DNA of 64,000 bases from Methylocystis sp. IM3 (GCF_038070105.1 NZ_JBBPBZ010000002.1:1356501-1420500); one strand, 5' to 3'; positions 18,029 through 27,124 are shown, numbered from the stretch's first letter. Made by a program: numbers and translations. The notes: a model not told the origin generated them from the letters alone.

Positions 18029-18486
18029 TTTTGCGTCGCCTCTGGCGGCTTCCGATCCCCTTTGTCTCCCGCGTCCTCCTGCTTGAAGGGCCTGATCGCC
18101 GTGAGCGTCGCAAAGGTCGTGACGGCGATGATGACTGCAACGTCGTAGACGCGGAGCGCGACGGCGGCTCCCATTGCGCCCGTGGCCCAAAGGCTCGCCG
18201 CGGTCGCCGTCCCATGGACAATCTCGCCCGTTTTCAAAATCGCGCCGCCGCCAATGAAGCCCATTCCGGTGACGATGCCCTCGAGCACGCGCGCGAGCGC
18301 CTGCGGCGAGTCTCGCAGCAGCGGCTCGGCGGCCTGAATGAATCCGCATGAGGCGATGGCGACGAGCGGAAACGTCCGGAGGCCCGCGCTGCGCTCGGCG
18401 CGCTCGCGATCCCATCCGATCGGCAAGGCCAGCAGATAGGCGGCCGCCAGTGCGCCGAGGTGATGAAGGATCTGGTCGCTGTCCAA
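18025..18486 (-). CDS. MgtC/SapB-family membrane protein
   Basis: The 153-residue protein has four predicted membrane helices and the MgtC signature ALPIGWDRERAERSAGLRT (20-38) followed by TGMGFIGGGAILK (73-85). MgtC proteins influence Mg2+ adaptation and F-type ATPase activity. The C-terminal soluble domain of classical MgtC is absent, as in the short SapB-type members. It sits 66 bp downstream of a permease gene on the same strand and may be co-transcribed with it. Confidence 0.88.
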   Translation of the reverse strand: MDSDQILHHLGALAAAYLLALPIGWDRERAERSAGLRTFPLVAIASCGFIQAAEPLLRDSPQALARVLEGIVTGMGFIGGGAILKTGEIVHGTATAASLWATGAMGAAVALRVYDVAVIIAVTTFATLTAIRPFKQEDAGDKGDRKPPEATQN

Positions 18487-18552
18487 CTTGGACCCCTGGG
18501 TCGTGGTCTAAAACCTTGGGCGACCCAGAGGGCTTTCAAGTTCGCGGCCCAG

Positions 18553-19953
18553 TCAGACCGGCGCGGAGGGCGGCGCCGCAGAGATCCGCGCCGCCTGCGC
18601 CCGTTGCCCCGGCGTGAAGCGGAAGGCCGCGGCGATCAGGCAGAGCAGCAGCAGGCCGATCAGCACCGGGATGCGGGTGTCCGGCGCCACGATCAGAATG
18701 CCGACGACGCCGATCAGAAAGGCAGCGGCGATCAGGCTCGAGACGGGCCAAAAGGGCGCGGCGAAAGAGGGGAGGGATTGGCCCTCCTCGGCAAGGCGGC
18801 GGCGGAAGCAGACATGCGTGTAGAGGATACTGAGCCAGATCAGGATGCCGATGAAGGTCACGGCCGCGGTGAGATATTCGAAAGCCTGCGCCGGCGTGAA
18901 ATAATTGAGCCCCGCGCCCAGGAAGAGGAAGGCGACCGTCATGACCATGGCGCGGATCGGAATGCCGTTTCGCGCGATGCGGCCGAACCATGCGGGCGCC
19001 TGATGCGCCTCCGCGAGCGTATAAAGAATCCTGCCGCTGCTGAAGATGCCGCCGTTGCAGGAGGAAAGCGCCGCCGTGACGACCACGAAATTGACGAGTC
19101 CGGCCGCTCTCTCGAGGCCCATGCGCTGGAAGACCTGCACGAAGGGGCTGCCATCGAGACCGATGCGGTTCCAGGGGAAGATCGCGAGGATGACGAAAAG
19201 CGCGCCGACGTAGAAGATGATGATGCGCCAGACGAAGGAATTGATCGCCATGGGGATCGTCGTTTGCGGCTTTTCAGCTTCTCCGGCGGCGATGCCGATC
19301 ATTTCCACGCCGACATAGGCATAGACCACCATCTGCATCGAGAGCAGACATCCCGCGATCCCCGCCGGAAAGAAGCCGCCGAACTTCGTGAGATTGGAGA
19401 CGCCGACAGGCGCCCATTCACCGGGAAAGCCGAACAGGATCACGAACAGACCGAGCCCGATCATGATGAGAATGGTCGCGACCTTGATCAGCGCAAACCA
19501 GAATTCGAACTCGCCGAAAACGCGGGCGGTGAAAAGATTGACGGTCCCCATGATGGCGATCGCCGAAAAGGCCCATATCCATTGGCCGGACCCCGGAAAC
19601 CAGTATTGCATGTAGATGCCGACGGCGGTGACCTCCGCGATCGCGATGATGGTCCAGTAGAACCAGTAGCCCCAACCGACGAGATAACCGAGAAACGGGC
19701 TGACATAGAGCGAGGCGTAGGCGGCGAAGGAGCCCGTTACCGGGTGATGTATGGCCATCTCTCCCAGAGCGCGGAGGATGAAGAAGGTCATCACCCCGGC
19801 CACGAGATAGGCCAGAATGATCGACGGCCCGGCGACCTTGATGGCCGAGGCGGAGCCGAGAAAAAGCCCCACGCCGATCGTGGAGCCGAGCGCGAGCAAA
19901 CGCATCTGGCGCACGCCGAGACTGCGCTTGAAACCTTCATGTTCGCCGTTCAT
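18553..19953 (-). CDS. APC-superfamily amino-acid permease
   Basis: The 466-residue protein has 12 predicted helices and the AAT-family start LGSTIGVGLFLGSA plus a helix 6/8 region VGVEMIGIAAGEAEKP, as in CycA, ProY and GabP. It should import amino acids with protons across the inner membrane; which ones cannot be read. ATG 19953 is taken; a TTG two codons upstream is in frame but less likely. The first cytoplasmic residues (FKRSLGVRQMRLLALGS) match the family. Confidence 0.9.
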   Translation of the reverse strand: MNGEHEGFKRSLGVRQMRLLALGSTIGVGLFLGSASAIKVAGPSIILAYLVAGVMTFFILRALGEMAIHHPVTGSFAAYASLYVSPFLGYLVGWGYWFYWTIIAIAEVTAVGIYMQYWFPGSGQWIWAFSAIAIMGTVNLFTARVFGEFEFWFALIKVATILIMIGLGLFVILFGFPGEWAPVGVSNLTKFGGFFPAGIAGCLLSMQMVVYAYVGVEMIGIAAGEAEKPQTTIPMAINSFVWRIIIFYVGALFVILAIFPWNRIGLDGSPFVQVFQRMGLERAAGLVNFVVVTAALSSCNGGIFSSGRILYTLAEAHQAPAWFGRIARNGIPIRAMVMTVAFLFLGAGLNYFTPAQAFEYLTAAVTFIGILIWLSILYTHVCFRRRLAEEGQSLPSFAAPFWPVSSLIAAAFLIGVVGILIVAPDTRIPVLIGLLLLCLIAAAFRFTPGQRAQAARISAAPPSAPV

Positions 19954-20081
19954 TCGCAAGTCCCGTCGAAAGGATGGATGTTTGTCCGTGCTGACTTCAA
20001 CTTATGCGGGCTTTTGCGATCAGGCTAGACCTATTCAGCTTTCTGGGATTCGCCCTAGATGAAGCGGAAGGGAGAGAATTC

Positions 20082-21071
20082 ATGTTGCAGCGCAGACTCG
20101 GCGCGAATGGCCCCCTGGTCTCGGCAATCGGCTTGGGCTGCATGGGGATGAGCGACCTTTACGGCCCCTCGGATCGTGCCGCGGGGGTCGCGACGATACG
20201 GGCCGCGATCGACGCGGGGGTGACCCTCTTCGATACGGGCGATTTCTACGGCATGGGCGATAATGAGCTTCTGGTCGGCGAGGCGATAAAGCCCTACCGG
20301 CGGGAGTCGATCCTGCTGAGCGTGAAATTCGGCGCCCTGCGCGACCCTTCGGGCGCGTGGACCGGCTTCGACGGGCGTCCGGCGGCCGTGAAGAACTTCC
20401 TCGCCTATTCATTGAAGCGGCTCGGCGTGGATTGCATCGACATCTACCGCCCGGCACGTCTCGATCCAGCCGTTCCGATCGAGGAGACCATCGGCGCCGT
20501 CGCGGATCTGGTCAGAGCCGGCTATGTGCGTTTCATCGGCCTCTCGGAAGCCGGCTCGGACACGCTGCGCCGCGCGGCCGCCGTCCACCCCATCGTCGAT
20601 TTGCAGATCGAATATGGATTGCTGTCTCGAGATATAGAGACATCCATCCTCCCGACCTGCCGGGAGCTCGGGGTCTCGATAACGGCCTACGGCGTTCTGG
20701 GCCGCGGCCTCCTCGGCGGCCATTGGACGAAGAACCGCGTGACTTCGCCGGGCGATTATCGCGCGCTGATTCCGAGATTCCGCGCGGAGAATGTGGAAAG
20801 GAATCTCCAGCTCGTGGAGGTCAGGACGGTCGCCGAGGCGCATCACGTCACCGTCGCGCAGATTGCCATCGCCTGGGCGCTGTCACGCGGGACGGATATC
20901 GTGCCGATTATTGGCGCAAGACGTCCCGATCAGCTCGCAGACGCGCTTGCGGCGATACGCCTCTCGATCGAACCTCAAGACATCGTTGCCCTCGATCGCC
21001 TCTCGGGTTCCGTCTGCGGAACGCGCTATCCGGCCCTCCAAATGGCGCATCTCGATAGCGAAAAAGGTTAG
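20082..21071 (+). CDS. Aldo/keto reductase, AKR13-like
   Basis: The 329-residue protein is a TIM-barrel NADPH oxidoreductase. It has the N-terminal SAIGLGCMGMSDLYG, the tetrad residues Asp and Tyr in DTGDFYG and Lys in SVKFGA. The usual catalytic His, found in YYQHRVDP of relatives, is replaced here: the segment reads YRPARLDP. This substituted form occurs as a subgroup in proteobacteria as far as I recall, so the enzyme may still work with altered specificity. ATG 20082 follows GGGAGAG. Physiological substrate unknown. Confidence 0.85.
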   Translation: MLQRRLGANGPLVSAIGLGCMGMSDLYGPSDRAAGVATIRAAIDAGVTLFDTGDFYGMGDNELLVGEAIKPYRRESILLSVKFGALRDPSGAWTGFDGRPAAVKNFLAYSLKRLGVDCIDIYRPARLDPAVPIEETIGAVADLVRAGYVRFIGLSEAGSDTLRRAAAVHPIVDLQIEYGLLSRDIETSILPTCRELGVSITAYGVLGRGLLGGHWTKNRVTSPGDYRALIPRFRAENVERNLQLVEVRTVAEAHHVTVAQIAIAWALSRGTDIVPIIGARRPDQLADALAAIRLSIEPQDIVALDRLSGSVCGTRYPALQMAHLDSEKG

Positions 21072-21317
21072 CGTCTCCACCGCGAGCTCTTTTCATCGTC
21101 TCACGTCATATGCCGGAGGCGTTGGAGAGATGGTGTCAGTATCCAGAGAAGTGCTGGGTCCAGGACGACTTTTGGGTCCACCATAATTATTTCATCTGGC
21201 TCCAGGGAATACAGTCATGTTTTTTGCTCTCCGAACCATTGCAAGACGAGAAACTTGAGATAACATATTTCTGAAATATTTCTGCTTGGCGTCCGGACGA
21301 ACTTCCGGCGAAAACGA

Positions 21318-22742
21318 ATGAGACAACCCTTGGTGAAACGAACCGTGCTCGTCGCGGACAGAAGCGCAGCCATCAGAACGATCGTCGGCGAGGCGCTCAC
21401 GCGCTTTGGGTTCGAGGCGCGCGCCACTGACGCGGCCGAACAATTATGGGGTTGGGCGCGGGACAGCCGCGGCGACCTCGTCATCGCGGACGAGGACGTT
21501 CTCGACCACGCGGGAAGCGATCTCCTGCGGCGGCTGTGCAAGTCGAGGCCGGATCTGCCGATCATTGTGTTGCAATCGCCGTCGTCGTCTCTGCGGCGGC
21601 CAGGAGACGATGCGCCTCAGATACATGCTCGCCTCGACAAGCCATTCGATCTGAAGGCGCTCGTCGCGCTGTGCCAGGAGGCGGTGGATCATGCAGGAAT
21701 ACCGCGCGACATCGGTGACATGAAGGAAGGCGTTCCACTCCTCGGCAAATCTCCCGCGATACAGGCGCTGCGGCGCGCCTTTTCCTGCCTCGCGGAGACG
21801 GACAGCCCGGTTCTGATCATCGGCGAGGCGGGCGCGGGGGCCGAGCTCGTCGCCGAGGCGCTGCACAAAACCGGCCGCCGCAAGGCGGGCTCCTTCGTCG
21901 GCGTCAACGTTTCCGCCTTGTCGGATGATCGGATGGCGACCTTTCTCGAATGGCAGGAGCCCGAAGATCGCCAATCCTATCGGCCGCTCGAGAAGGCGCG
22001 GGGCGGCGTCCTTTATCTCGAAGAGGTCGGGGATCTCTCGGCGCGCGCGCAGGCGCAACTCCTGTGGCTCCTGCAATCGGGCTCTGCCGATGTGCGGCTC
22101 GTCGCCTCCACCCGCAAGAACCTTCAGCGGCGGGTCGAGGAAGGGCTTTTCCTCGAGGATTTGTTTTATCGGCTGAGCGCCGCGCCGCTGCGTCTGCCGC
22201 CGCTGAGGGAGAGGATCGAGGATTTGCCAGAAATCGCCGAGGCTTTCCTGATGCTCTCGGAGGGCGAAGGGCTGCCCCGAAAACGCATCGGCGCCGACGC
22301 GCTCGCCTGCATGAAGGAGCACGACTGGCCGGGCAACATTCACGAACTGGGGAATTTTCTGCGCCGCGCCGTCCTCTTGTATGGCGGCGACGCGATTACC
22401 GAGGACAGCGTGAGGGCGGAGCTCGCGCAGGAGCCGCGCCGCGTCTCCGGGGCCCAGGCACTACCGTCCGAGTCCGAAAAGGCGCCCACGCCGGCGCAAG
22501 CAGGCGCGCTGGCGAGAGCAGTCGAAAATTACGTCGAAGCCTATCTGGGCGCGGGCAAGGGCCGCAGCCAGAACCTCTACGATCAGCTCCTTGCGGAAAT
22601 CGAACAGCCGTTATTCGGCAAGGTTCTGGACGCTACGCGGGGTAATCGTCTGAAGGCGGCGGCAATTCTCGGCCTGAACCGGAACACGCTGAGAAAGAAA
22701 CTGGAAAGAGTGGGAATCGGACCGGCGATGAAATGCGAATGA
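21318..22742 (+). CDS. Degenerate NtrC-family response regulator
   Basis: The 474-residue protein has a receiver domain (about 9-125, with IADED and a conserved Lys in RLDKPF), an AAA+ domain (about 138-375) and a C-terminal Fis-type HTH (GNRLKAAAILGLNRNTLRKKL). The AAA+ part has lost key features of sigma-54 activators: the Walker A Lys is Ala (GEAGAGAELVA in place of GESGTGKELVA), and the GAFTGA sigma-54-contact loop is missing (the segment between NVSALSDD and YRPLEKARGG is shortened and altered). Walker B is GVLYLEEVGD. It therefore probably binds DNA without ATP-driven sigma-54 activation. No sensor kinase gene is adjacent. Confidence 0.85.
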   Translation: MRQPLVKRTVLVADRSAAIRTIVGEALTRFGFEARATDAAEQLWGWARDSRGDLVIADEDVLDHAGSDLLRRLCKSRPDLPIIVLQSPSSSLRRPGDDAPQIHARLDKPFDLKALVALCQEAVDHAGIPRDIGDMKEGVPLLGKSPAIQALRRAFSCLAETDSPVLIIGEAGAGAELVAEALHKTGRRKAGSFVGVNVSALSDDRMATFLEWQEPEDRQSYRPLEKARGGVLYLEEVGDLSARAQAQLLWLLQSGSADVRLVASTRKNLQRRVEEGLFLEDLFYRLSAAPLRLPPLRERIEDLPEIAEAFLMLSEGEGLPRKRIGADALACMKEHDWPGNIHELGNFLRRAVLLYGGDAITEDSVRAELAQEPRRVSGAQALPSESEKAPTPAQAGALARAVENYVEAYLGAGKGRSQNLYDQLLAEIEQPLFGKVLDATRGNRLKAAAILGLNRNTLRKKLERVGIGPAMKCE

Positions 22743-22770
22743 GGGCTTTTGCCCTCGCTCCGCTGGCGAC

Positions 22771-23013
22771 TCAGCAATTCCCTGTCCAATGGCGAATTCC
22801 GCGCGTGAGCTCCACGGGCGTGAGGGACTTGAAGCAATCGCCGCCGCCATGCGTTTCCTTTTGAACGGCGAGCGTCGGGGCGATCTCGACGTCATCGGTC
22901 GCCCGTGCGTAAAAATCCCTGGCGTGCGCATGATGTTTCGGAGATGCGAGCGCGGCGGGCGACAGGCCCGAAACGATCGCCAGGGCGATAAGAAAGATTT
23001 TCCCACGGTTCAT
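22771..23013 (-). CDS. Small exported peptide with GIRHWTG C-terminus, copy 1
   Basis: The 80-residue precursor has a signal peptide (residues 1-23, ending ALA-S) and a mature part with KHHAHARDFYARA near its start, then a C-terminal block from DCFKSL to TRGIRHWTGNC. The two cysteines, 21 residues apart with the last at the C-terminus, may form a disulfide. ATG 23013 has GGGGGAG 8 nt upstream. A second gene of the same layout lies 26 bp upstream on the same strand. I know no named family; the His-rich N-terminus suggests possible metal binding, which is inference. Confidence 0.7.
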   Translation of the reverse strand: MNRGKIFLIALAIVSGLSPAALASPKHHAHARDFYARATDDVEIAPTLAVQKETHGGGDCFKSLTPVELTRGIRHWTGNC

Positions 23014-23039
23014 CGTATTCTCCCCCTTCGAGAATTCGT

Positions 23040-23291
23040 TCAGCATTTGCCCGTCCAGTGCCGGATGCCGCGCGTCGCCTCGGTCGCGCTCAGGCTGACG
23101 TAACAGGCGCCGGCGGGCGTGACGCCCTCGCCGCCGGGACGACGGTCGGCGTCGAAGCTCTCAGGCGCGCGCGCATAGAAATCGGAATGATGCAGATGGA
23201 TTCGCGTCGATGCGGCTTCGGCCCCCGTCAGCGGACCAAGCAGAGCGGAGACGCCGAGGCTCATGAGAAAACACGCTTTTCTCGTCTTCAT
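23040..23291 (-). CDS. Small exported peptide with GIRHWTG C-terminus, copy 2
   Basis: The 83-residue precursor has a signal peptide (1-26, ending AEA-A), then IHLHHSDFYARAPES and a C-terminal block ACYVSLSATEATRGIRHWTGKC (split here as ACYVSL and TRGIRHWTGKC). It matches its downstream neighbour at HxHxxDFYARA and at the last 20 residues, including both cysteines. ATG 23291 follows ACGGGGAGGTGG. It is the first gene of a two-gene unit; about 75 bp upstream lies a perfect 16-bp palindrome. Confidence 0.7.
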   Translation of the reverse strand: MKTRKACFLMSLGVSALLGPLTGAEAASTRIHLHHSDFYARAPESFDADRRPGGEGVTPAGACYVSLSATEATRGIRHWTGKC

Positions 23292-23365
23292 GGCGCCACC
23301 TCCCCGTAAGGTGCAGGTCCTATGCAATGGGCAGATTGCCTCATATGCAAGCAAATCACTGATCA

Positions 23366-23381
23366 CATAATGATCATTATG
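23366..23381. promoter_or_regulatory. 16-bp perfect palindrome, candidate operator
   Basis: CATAATGATCATTATG is a perfect dyad in an AT-rich stretch 75-90 bp upstream of the twin small-peptide genes. Its half-site ATAATGAT resembles the halves of Fur-type boxes (GATAATGAT), though the spacing is shorter than in the classical 19-bp box. A metal-responsive or other dimeric repressor could bind here. Confidence 0.5.
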
Positions 23382-23531
23382 AGCAAAAATTAAGCACGTA
23401 TGCGCCGGACCTCCTAGATCCACACAGGGCGAGTTTCGTCGATCCAAGGTGGCCGGTTGCGTCGCGATGGATGGCGCCAGCGCGCGACGATCTTGGCCGC
23501 ACGCACGTCAATGGCCCCGGACTCGCCGCGG

Positions 23532-25049
23532 CTATCGCAGGGAGAAGGGCAGGATCACGTCGAATGAGACGAGGGTTTGCGAGCGCCGCCGCTCGCCGTC
23601 ACTGGGCCCGAAAAAGGGCGGCGCGCCAGTCGGCGCAAAATCGAAGCGGATCTCCGGCCGCAGGATGAGCTCCGAGAGAGACGGAATGTTCTCGATCTTT
23701 GGCGCGATCGTCGCGCCGAAAGTCATTTCATAATAGGTCGTGCCCTGACCGGCAGGCTGCGTCGCGACGGACGGCGCGGGTAAGCCGTGCAAGGCGTTCG
23801 AGTAATCGAAATAACCGGGGTAGGCGGCTGCAAAGAAATTGTTGCTGTCGCGCCAGAACTCGAGGCGCGTGTTGAGCTTCACGAGGTCGGACAGTTTGTA
23901 GGATCCATAGCCCGCGACGCCATACGCATTCGCACCCTGCGCCCGTTTGGGGATCAGCGCCGGATTGAATCCAAAAGTGGCGCCGAGCGCGTTCAACGCG
24001 CTGAAGGGCGCGCCCGTAACGGAGATCGGGTTCCAGCCGTCTTCTCTATAAAAGCTGATGTCCGCGCCGAATGTCACATCCTCCGTCGCTTTCCATTGGA
24101 GGACGACATTGTTGTAATAGCGCCAGGTCGAACTCGGCGCGCAGACGCATGCCGCCGGAATGCCGCCCGGCACGCCATTGGGGTAGCCCACGAGCAGCGG
24201 GTCCTTCGTCGACGGGTTTTCCGGGCCTGCGTGGGTGATGGCGGTGAGGGTCAAGCGGCCATCGAGGAACGCCGCTGAGAACCCGCCATGAAGTGAGGGC
24301 GAATTGTTGTTATCTCCGGGCCAGCCGATCGATGTGTCGACGCCGGTGGTGAGGCCGACATAGACATTCAGCCAGTCATTGACCTCGGTCTGGGTCATTA
24401 TTCCGGTATGGAAAAAAGGACCGAAATTATAACTGTAGGAATGCGTGTAGAAGATATTGTCCTTGGCGTTGAAAACTTCGGCGCCATTGTAGGTGAAGAA
24501 CTGGCCGATCTTTACATCGACGCCTCCTCTTGTGAGGATAGGCAGATGAATGAGCGCGTTGGCCTCCAGAACGCCGAACTGCGTGCGGTCGCGGATAAGA
24601 TATTCCGTCTCGCCGATCAATGTCGAATAGCGCAGATCCGTGCCGACGACGCCTTCGAATTTGAACCCGAAGTTCAGGCTGTTACGATCTGGGTCGAGCG
24701 GCCGCTGAATGATGAGGGCGCCCTGGTTGAATTGGGGCGTATTGGCCCGGTCCGTGTAGAACTGGCCGAAATTCAGTCCGTTTGCCGGCAGGGCGGGGTT
24801 GATCACGACGCCGCCATCGAGGAAGCCGTCCGCCGTGACCGCATCCAGCCATGCTCGCGTCAGATCGGTCGTTTCCTCGCTTTTTCGCGGCGGTTCGGAT
24901 GCGAGCGAGGGGCAGGCGGCAAGCGTCAGCAACGGAAGAAGGGCGCGCGCGTGCAGGCGAAACGCGCGCTTTGCGAGACTTTGCTCCTTGGTGGCGGGGC
25001 GGAAGGCGCGCAGCTTTCCGGGTAACTCTCTGACGCAGCAACCGCCCAT
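23532..25049 (-). CDS. Outer-membrane beta-barrel protein (Bbp2-like porin)
   Basis: The 505-residue protein has a late-starting signal peptide (hydrophobic core at about 33-46, cleavage near SLAS) and then alternating beta strands typical of the Bbp2/OmpL-like porin family: NFGFKFEGVVGTDLRYS, LPILTRGGVDVKIGQFF, EVFNAKDNIFYTHSYSYNFGPF, and a last strand TLVSFDVILPFSLR. Such proteins are outer-membrane channels of uncharacterised specificity. The ATG at 25049 places about 25 residues before the basic/hydrophobic signal; no better in-frame start is available. Single-gene unit. Confidence 0.75.
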   Translation of the reverse strand: MGGCCVRELPGKLRAFRPATKEQSLAKRAFRLHARALLPLLTLAACPSLASEPPRKSEETTDLTRAWLDAVTADGFLDGGVVINPALPANGLNFGQFYTDRANTPQFNQGALIIQRPLDPDRNSLNFGFKFEGVVGTDLRYSTLIGETEYLIRDRTQFGVLEANALIHLPILTRGGVDVKIGQFFTYNGAEVFNAKDNIFYTHSYSYNFGPFFHTGIMTQTEVNDWLNVYVGLTTGVDTSIGWPGDNNNSPSLHGGFSAAFLDGRLTLTAITHAGPENPSTKDPLLVGYPNGVPGGIPAACVCAPSSTWRYYNNVVLQWKATEDVTFGADISFYREDGWNPISVTGAPFSALNALGATFGFNPALIPKRAQGANAYGVAGYGSYKLSDLVKLNTRLEFWRDSNNFFAAAYPGYFDYSNALHGLPAPSVATQPAGQGTTYYEMTFGATIAPKIENIPSLSELILRPEIRFDFAPTGAPPFFGPSDGERRRSQTLVSFDVILPFSLR

Positions 25050-25288
25050 CTGATCTTCTTCGAATTGAGGAGCAGACGATGGCTACAGCGGCAGGGGCGC
25101 CACTTCAATATGGGGAACCGGACGGGGGCGGCGATCGGATGGGTGGAACTGGTATGTTTTACAATAAACTACCTGAAAGAAAGCGACGCCGCCCAGCTTC
25201 CCGAAAAAACGAAAAGGGACGGGTTGTGGCTATGCCGTTACACTCGTTGAGACCACAGGAAATCTAAAAAGAGCATTCGTCTGAGCCA

Positions 25289-25663
25289 CTATCGTTTGCG
25301 ATAGGCGTATAGCACTTTCGCGACGATGCGTATTCCGCTGTCTTGATCCTTGCGAATGACCGGTTCGCGCCAGAACTCGTGGTTGCTTTCCGACCAGAGC
25401 TCAACTTGGTCGCATTGTTTCAGCACGCGCTTGCCCAATAGCTCCAGGGCCTCGCCTCTCGATCTCTCGATCACGACAATATCGCCGTTTTCAATTCTCA
25501 CCCGGCTGCGTTCGATGTCCACACAGCGGATCAGATCGCCTTGTCGCGCGAGTTTGTCGAGCGACGACCCTTCGACCAACAGGTCGAACTGGACCTCTGG
25601 CGGAAATCGAGGATCGAGGGGACAAGGGCAGTCTATTCTTTCGCTGCTCAGACCTTTTGGCAC
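25289..25663 (-). CDS. S24/LexA-like C-terminal domain protein, probably truncated
   Basis: From GTG 25663 the frame encodes 124 residues resembling the C-terminal half of S24-type phage repressors: EGSSLDKLARQGDLIRC (Ser position), then NGDIVVIER and ELLGKRVLK (Lys position), ending with a REPVIRKD..VAKVLYAYR beta part. The N-terminal HTH expected in a full repressor is missing; upstream in this frame there is a stop 11 codons before the GTG and unrelated low-quality sequence beyond. It may be a relic of a prophage or island repressor. Confidence 0.5.
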   Translation of the reverse strand: MPKGLSSERIDCPCPLDPRFPPEVQFDLLVEGSSLDKLARQGDLIRCVDIERSRVRIENGDIVVIERSRGEALELLGKRVLKQCDQVELWSESNHEFWREPVIRKDQDSGIRIVAKVLYAYRKR

Positions 25664-26087
25664 GATCTTCCCCGCGGCCGAAAACCAGGCGAGCGATCAT
25701 GCCCTGCGCCAATGGATGATAAAGAGCCGCGCGCCGCCAAAGGCATGGCGCCAGCCGAAGGTCGAACCCGTGGATGGGCCCGTCAGGCGGGGGCGGCTCC
25801 AGGCCGATACGGTGGCCGATGAGCCGCCCCACCGCAACGGCGAGTTCCCGGAGCCGCTGCGCTGACGCAGTTGCGGCAACTGCGCAGCGCCAAATTAACG
25901 CCCTGACTCGGCTGGGAAATGTCTCCTTGATGTCTGAGCGGTCTGCGTTTCGGGCAAGTCCCGCCGAGGAAGGGATGTCTGAAATTGCAAAAATGGAAAT
26001 CGACTTGTTGTCGACGAAAACTAGCCGGCCTTTGGCGGCGGCCCGCAGAAGCGCGTAATCGTGTCTGGATTGTTTCGCGAATGAGCC
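25664..26087. other. Gene-poor stretch
   Basis: No convincing gene is seen. One minus-strand frame contains a helical-looking piece (QRLRELAVAVGRLIGHR, about 25865-25815) that runs into Arg-rich nonsense, and plus-strand frames are short. Third-position composition differs from neighbouring genes. It reads like decayed accessory DNA between the S24-like and ParB-like genes. Confidence 0.4.
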
Positions 26088-26690
26088 TCATGCGCAATCG
26101 GCGCAGCGGCACTGCGCGGAGAGATGTGGACAGAACGTTCTGCGCACGAGCTCCCGCGCCGATGCGAGCGTCGCATCCGGATGGGCGCGGAGGCTTTCGG
26201 GACTTATGTAACGACGCAGCAAATCGGCCCATCGGAATTCTGCGAAAGGGGAGCCGTCCTTCGGACATCCGCAGGTGCGGCGCAGGCGGCCGACTAGACT
26301 GCGATACGGATCGTCGCCAAGCGCCTCCAGATGTTCTGGAACCGCGCGCTGTTCCTCGGCATTCGCAGGGGACGGGCAGAGAAAACCCTTCTGCGCCATG
26401 TGCTTCCAGAAATCGTCCTCGCCCAGACGCGAAAAATCTGCAACCGGCCTGACCCATACCCAGTCGACCCCTTCTTTGAGGAGCGCCAGTCCCAGATGGT
26501 GGCCATCGATGATGAAGTATCTTTTGCAGGGTCCAAGAACTGCCGGAAAAGGCCGGCTTGCGATGTAATCGGATTTTTGCTCGGTTGTGCGGCTGGACCA
26601 GCTTTGCCGCTTCAGCTCGACTTCCTCATAGCCGACGGCGCATTGGGTCGGTCTCAGTTCGGCAAGCATCACCTTGATGAGTTCGTGCAT
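26088..26690 (-). CDS. ParB-like nuclease-domain protein (ParBc_2 type)
   Basis: The 200-residue protein starts ELIKVMLAELRPTQCAVGYEEV and has FIIDGHHLGLAL at about 59-70, the conserved His-rich box of the putative ParB-like nuclease family (ParBc_2). The remainder includes a basic region and a Cys-rich end (TFCPHL..CRCADCA). These stand-alone proteins are not the chromosome-partition ParB; their role is not established. It lies in the low-density patch before the tRNA gene and may be accessory. Confidence 0.7.
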   Translation of the reverse strand: MHELIKVMLAELRPTQCAVGYEEVELKRQSWSSRTTEQKSDYIASRPFPAVLGPCKRYFIIDGHHLGLALLKEGVDWVWVRPVADFSRLGEDDFWKHMAQKGFLCPSPANAEEQRAVPEHLEALGDDPYRSLVGRLRRTCGCPKDGSPFAEFRWADLLRRYISPESLRAHPDATLASARELVRRTFCPHLSAQCRCADCA

Positions 26691-26851
26691 GGCGTTGCTC
26701 TCGGCGAATTACTCAATTGTCTTACAGGGATCCAATGTCATGATCGGCTGGGCCCGGCGCGGCAAAATGTCCCTGCCGTTGACGTTGATTTGCAAAGACG
26801 CAGACGCCCGGACAGGATGGCGTCATTAGACGAACGGGGCGTTGAGCGACG

Positions 26852-27124
26852 ATGGGGCGGTCACAAATAATGATTGCCGTGCTTCTGGGGGCTTTGAGCC
26901 CCACGGCCGCCGAACGCCGAGCAGAGGGGACGCAACAGCTTGCGCAATCATGCTCTATTGCGACGACGCAAGCCTGTGACAGGAGTTACCGACAATGCCT
27001 CGCCGGATGTTCCTATTATGACGAAGGCATGTCGCAAGATGAGTGCAAATATTTGTGCTGCGAAGACAGGCGCTCATGCCTCATCGGGGCCGAATGTCCC
27101 GCGCCGGAATGTAATAATGGGTGA
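26852..27124 (+). CDS. Small Cys-rich, possibly exported protein
   Basis: A 90-residue frame (alternative ATG at 26870) with a short hydrophobic start (MIAVLLGALSPTAA) followed by ten cysteines in an uneven CxxxC pattern (RQCLAGCS, CKYLCCEDRRSC). The pattern suggests a disulfide-stabilised exported peptide. The ribosome-binding site is weak and no family is recognised, so existence is uncertain. Confidence 0.45.
   Translation: MGRSQIMIAVLLGALSPTAAERRAEGTQQLAQSCSIATTQACDRSYRQCLAGCSYYDEGMSQDECKYLCCEDRRSCLIGAECPAPECNNG

Noticed and set aside
25760..25885. Minus-strand piece QRLRELAVAVGRLIGHR as a gene or HTH of the S24-like repressor
   Set aside because: No HTH pattern, wrong frame relative to the S24-like part, and the frame decays into Arg/Pro-rich sequence.
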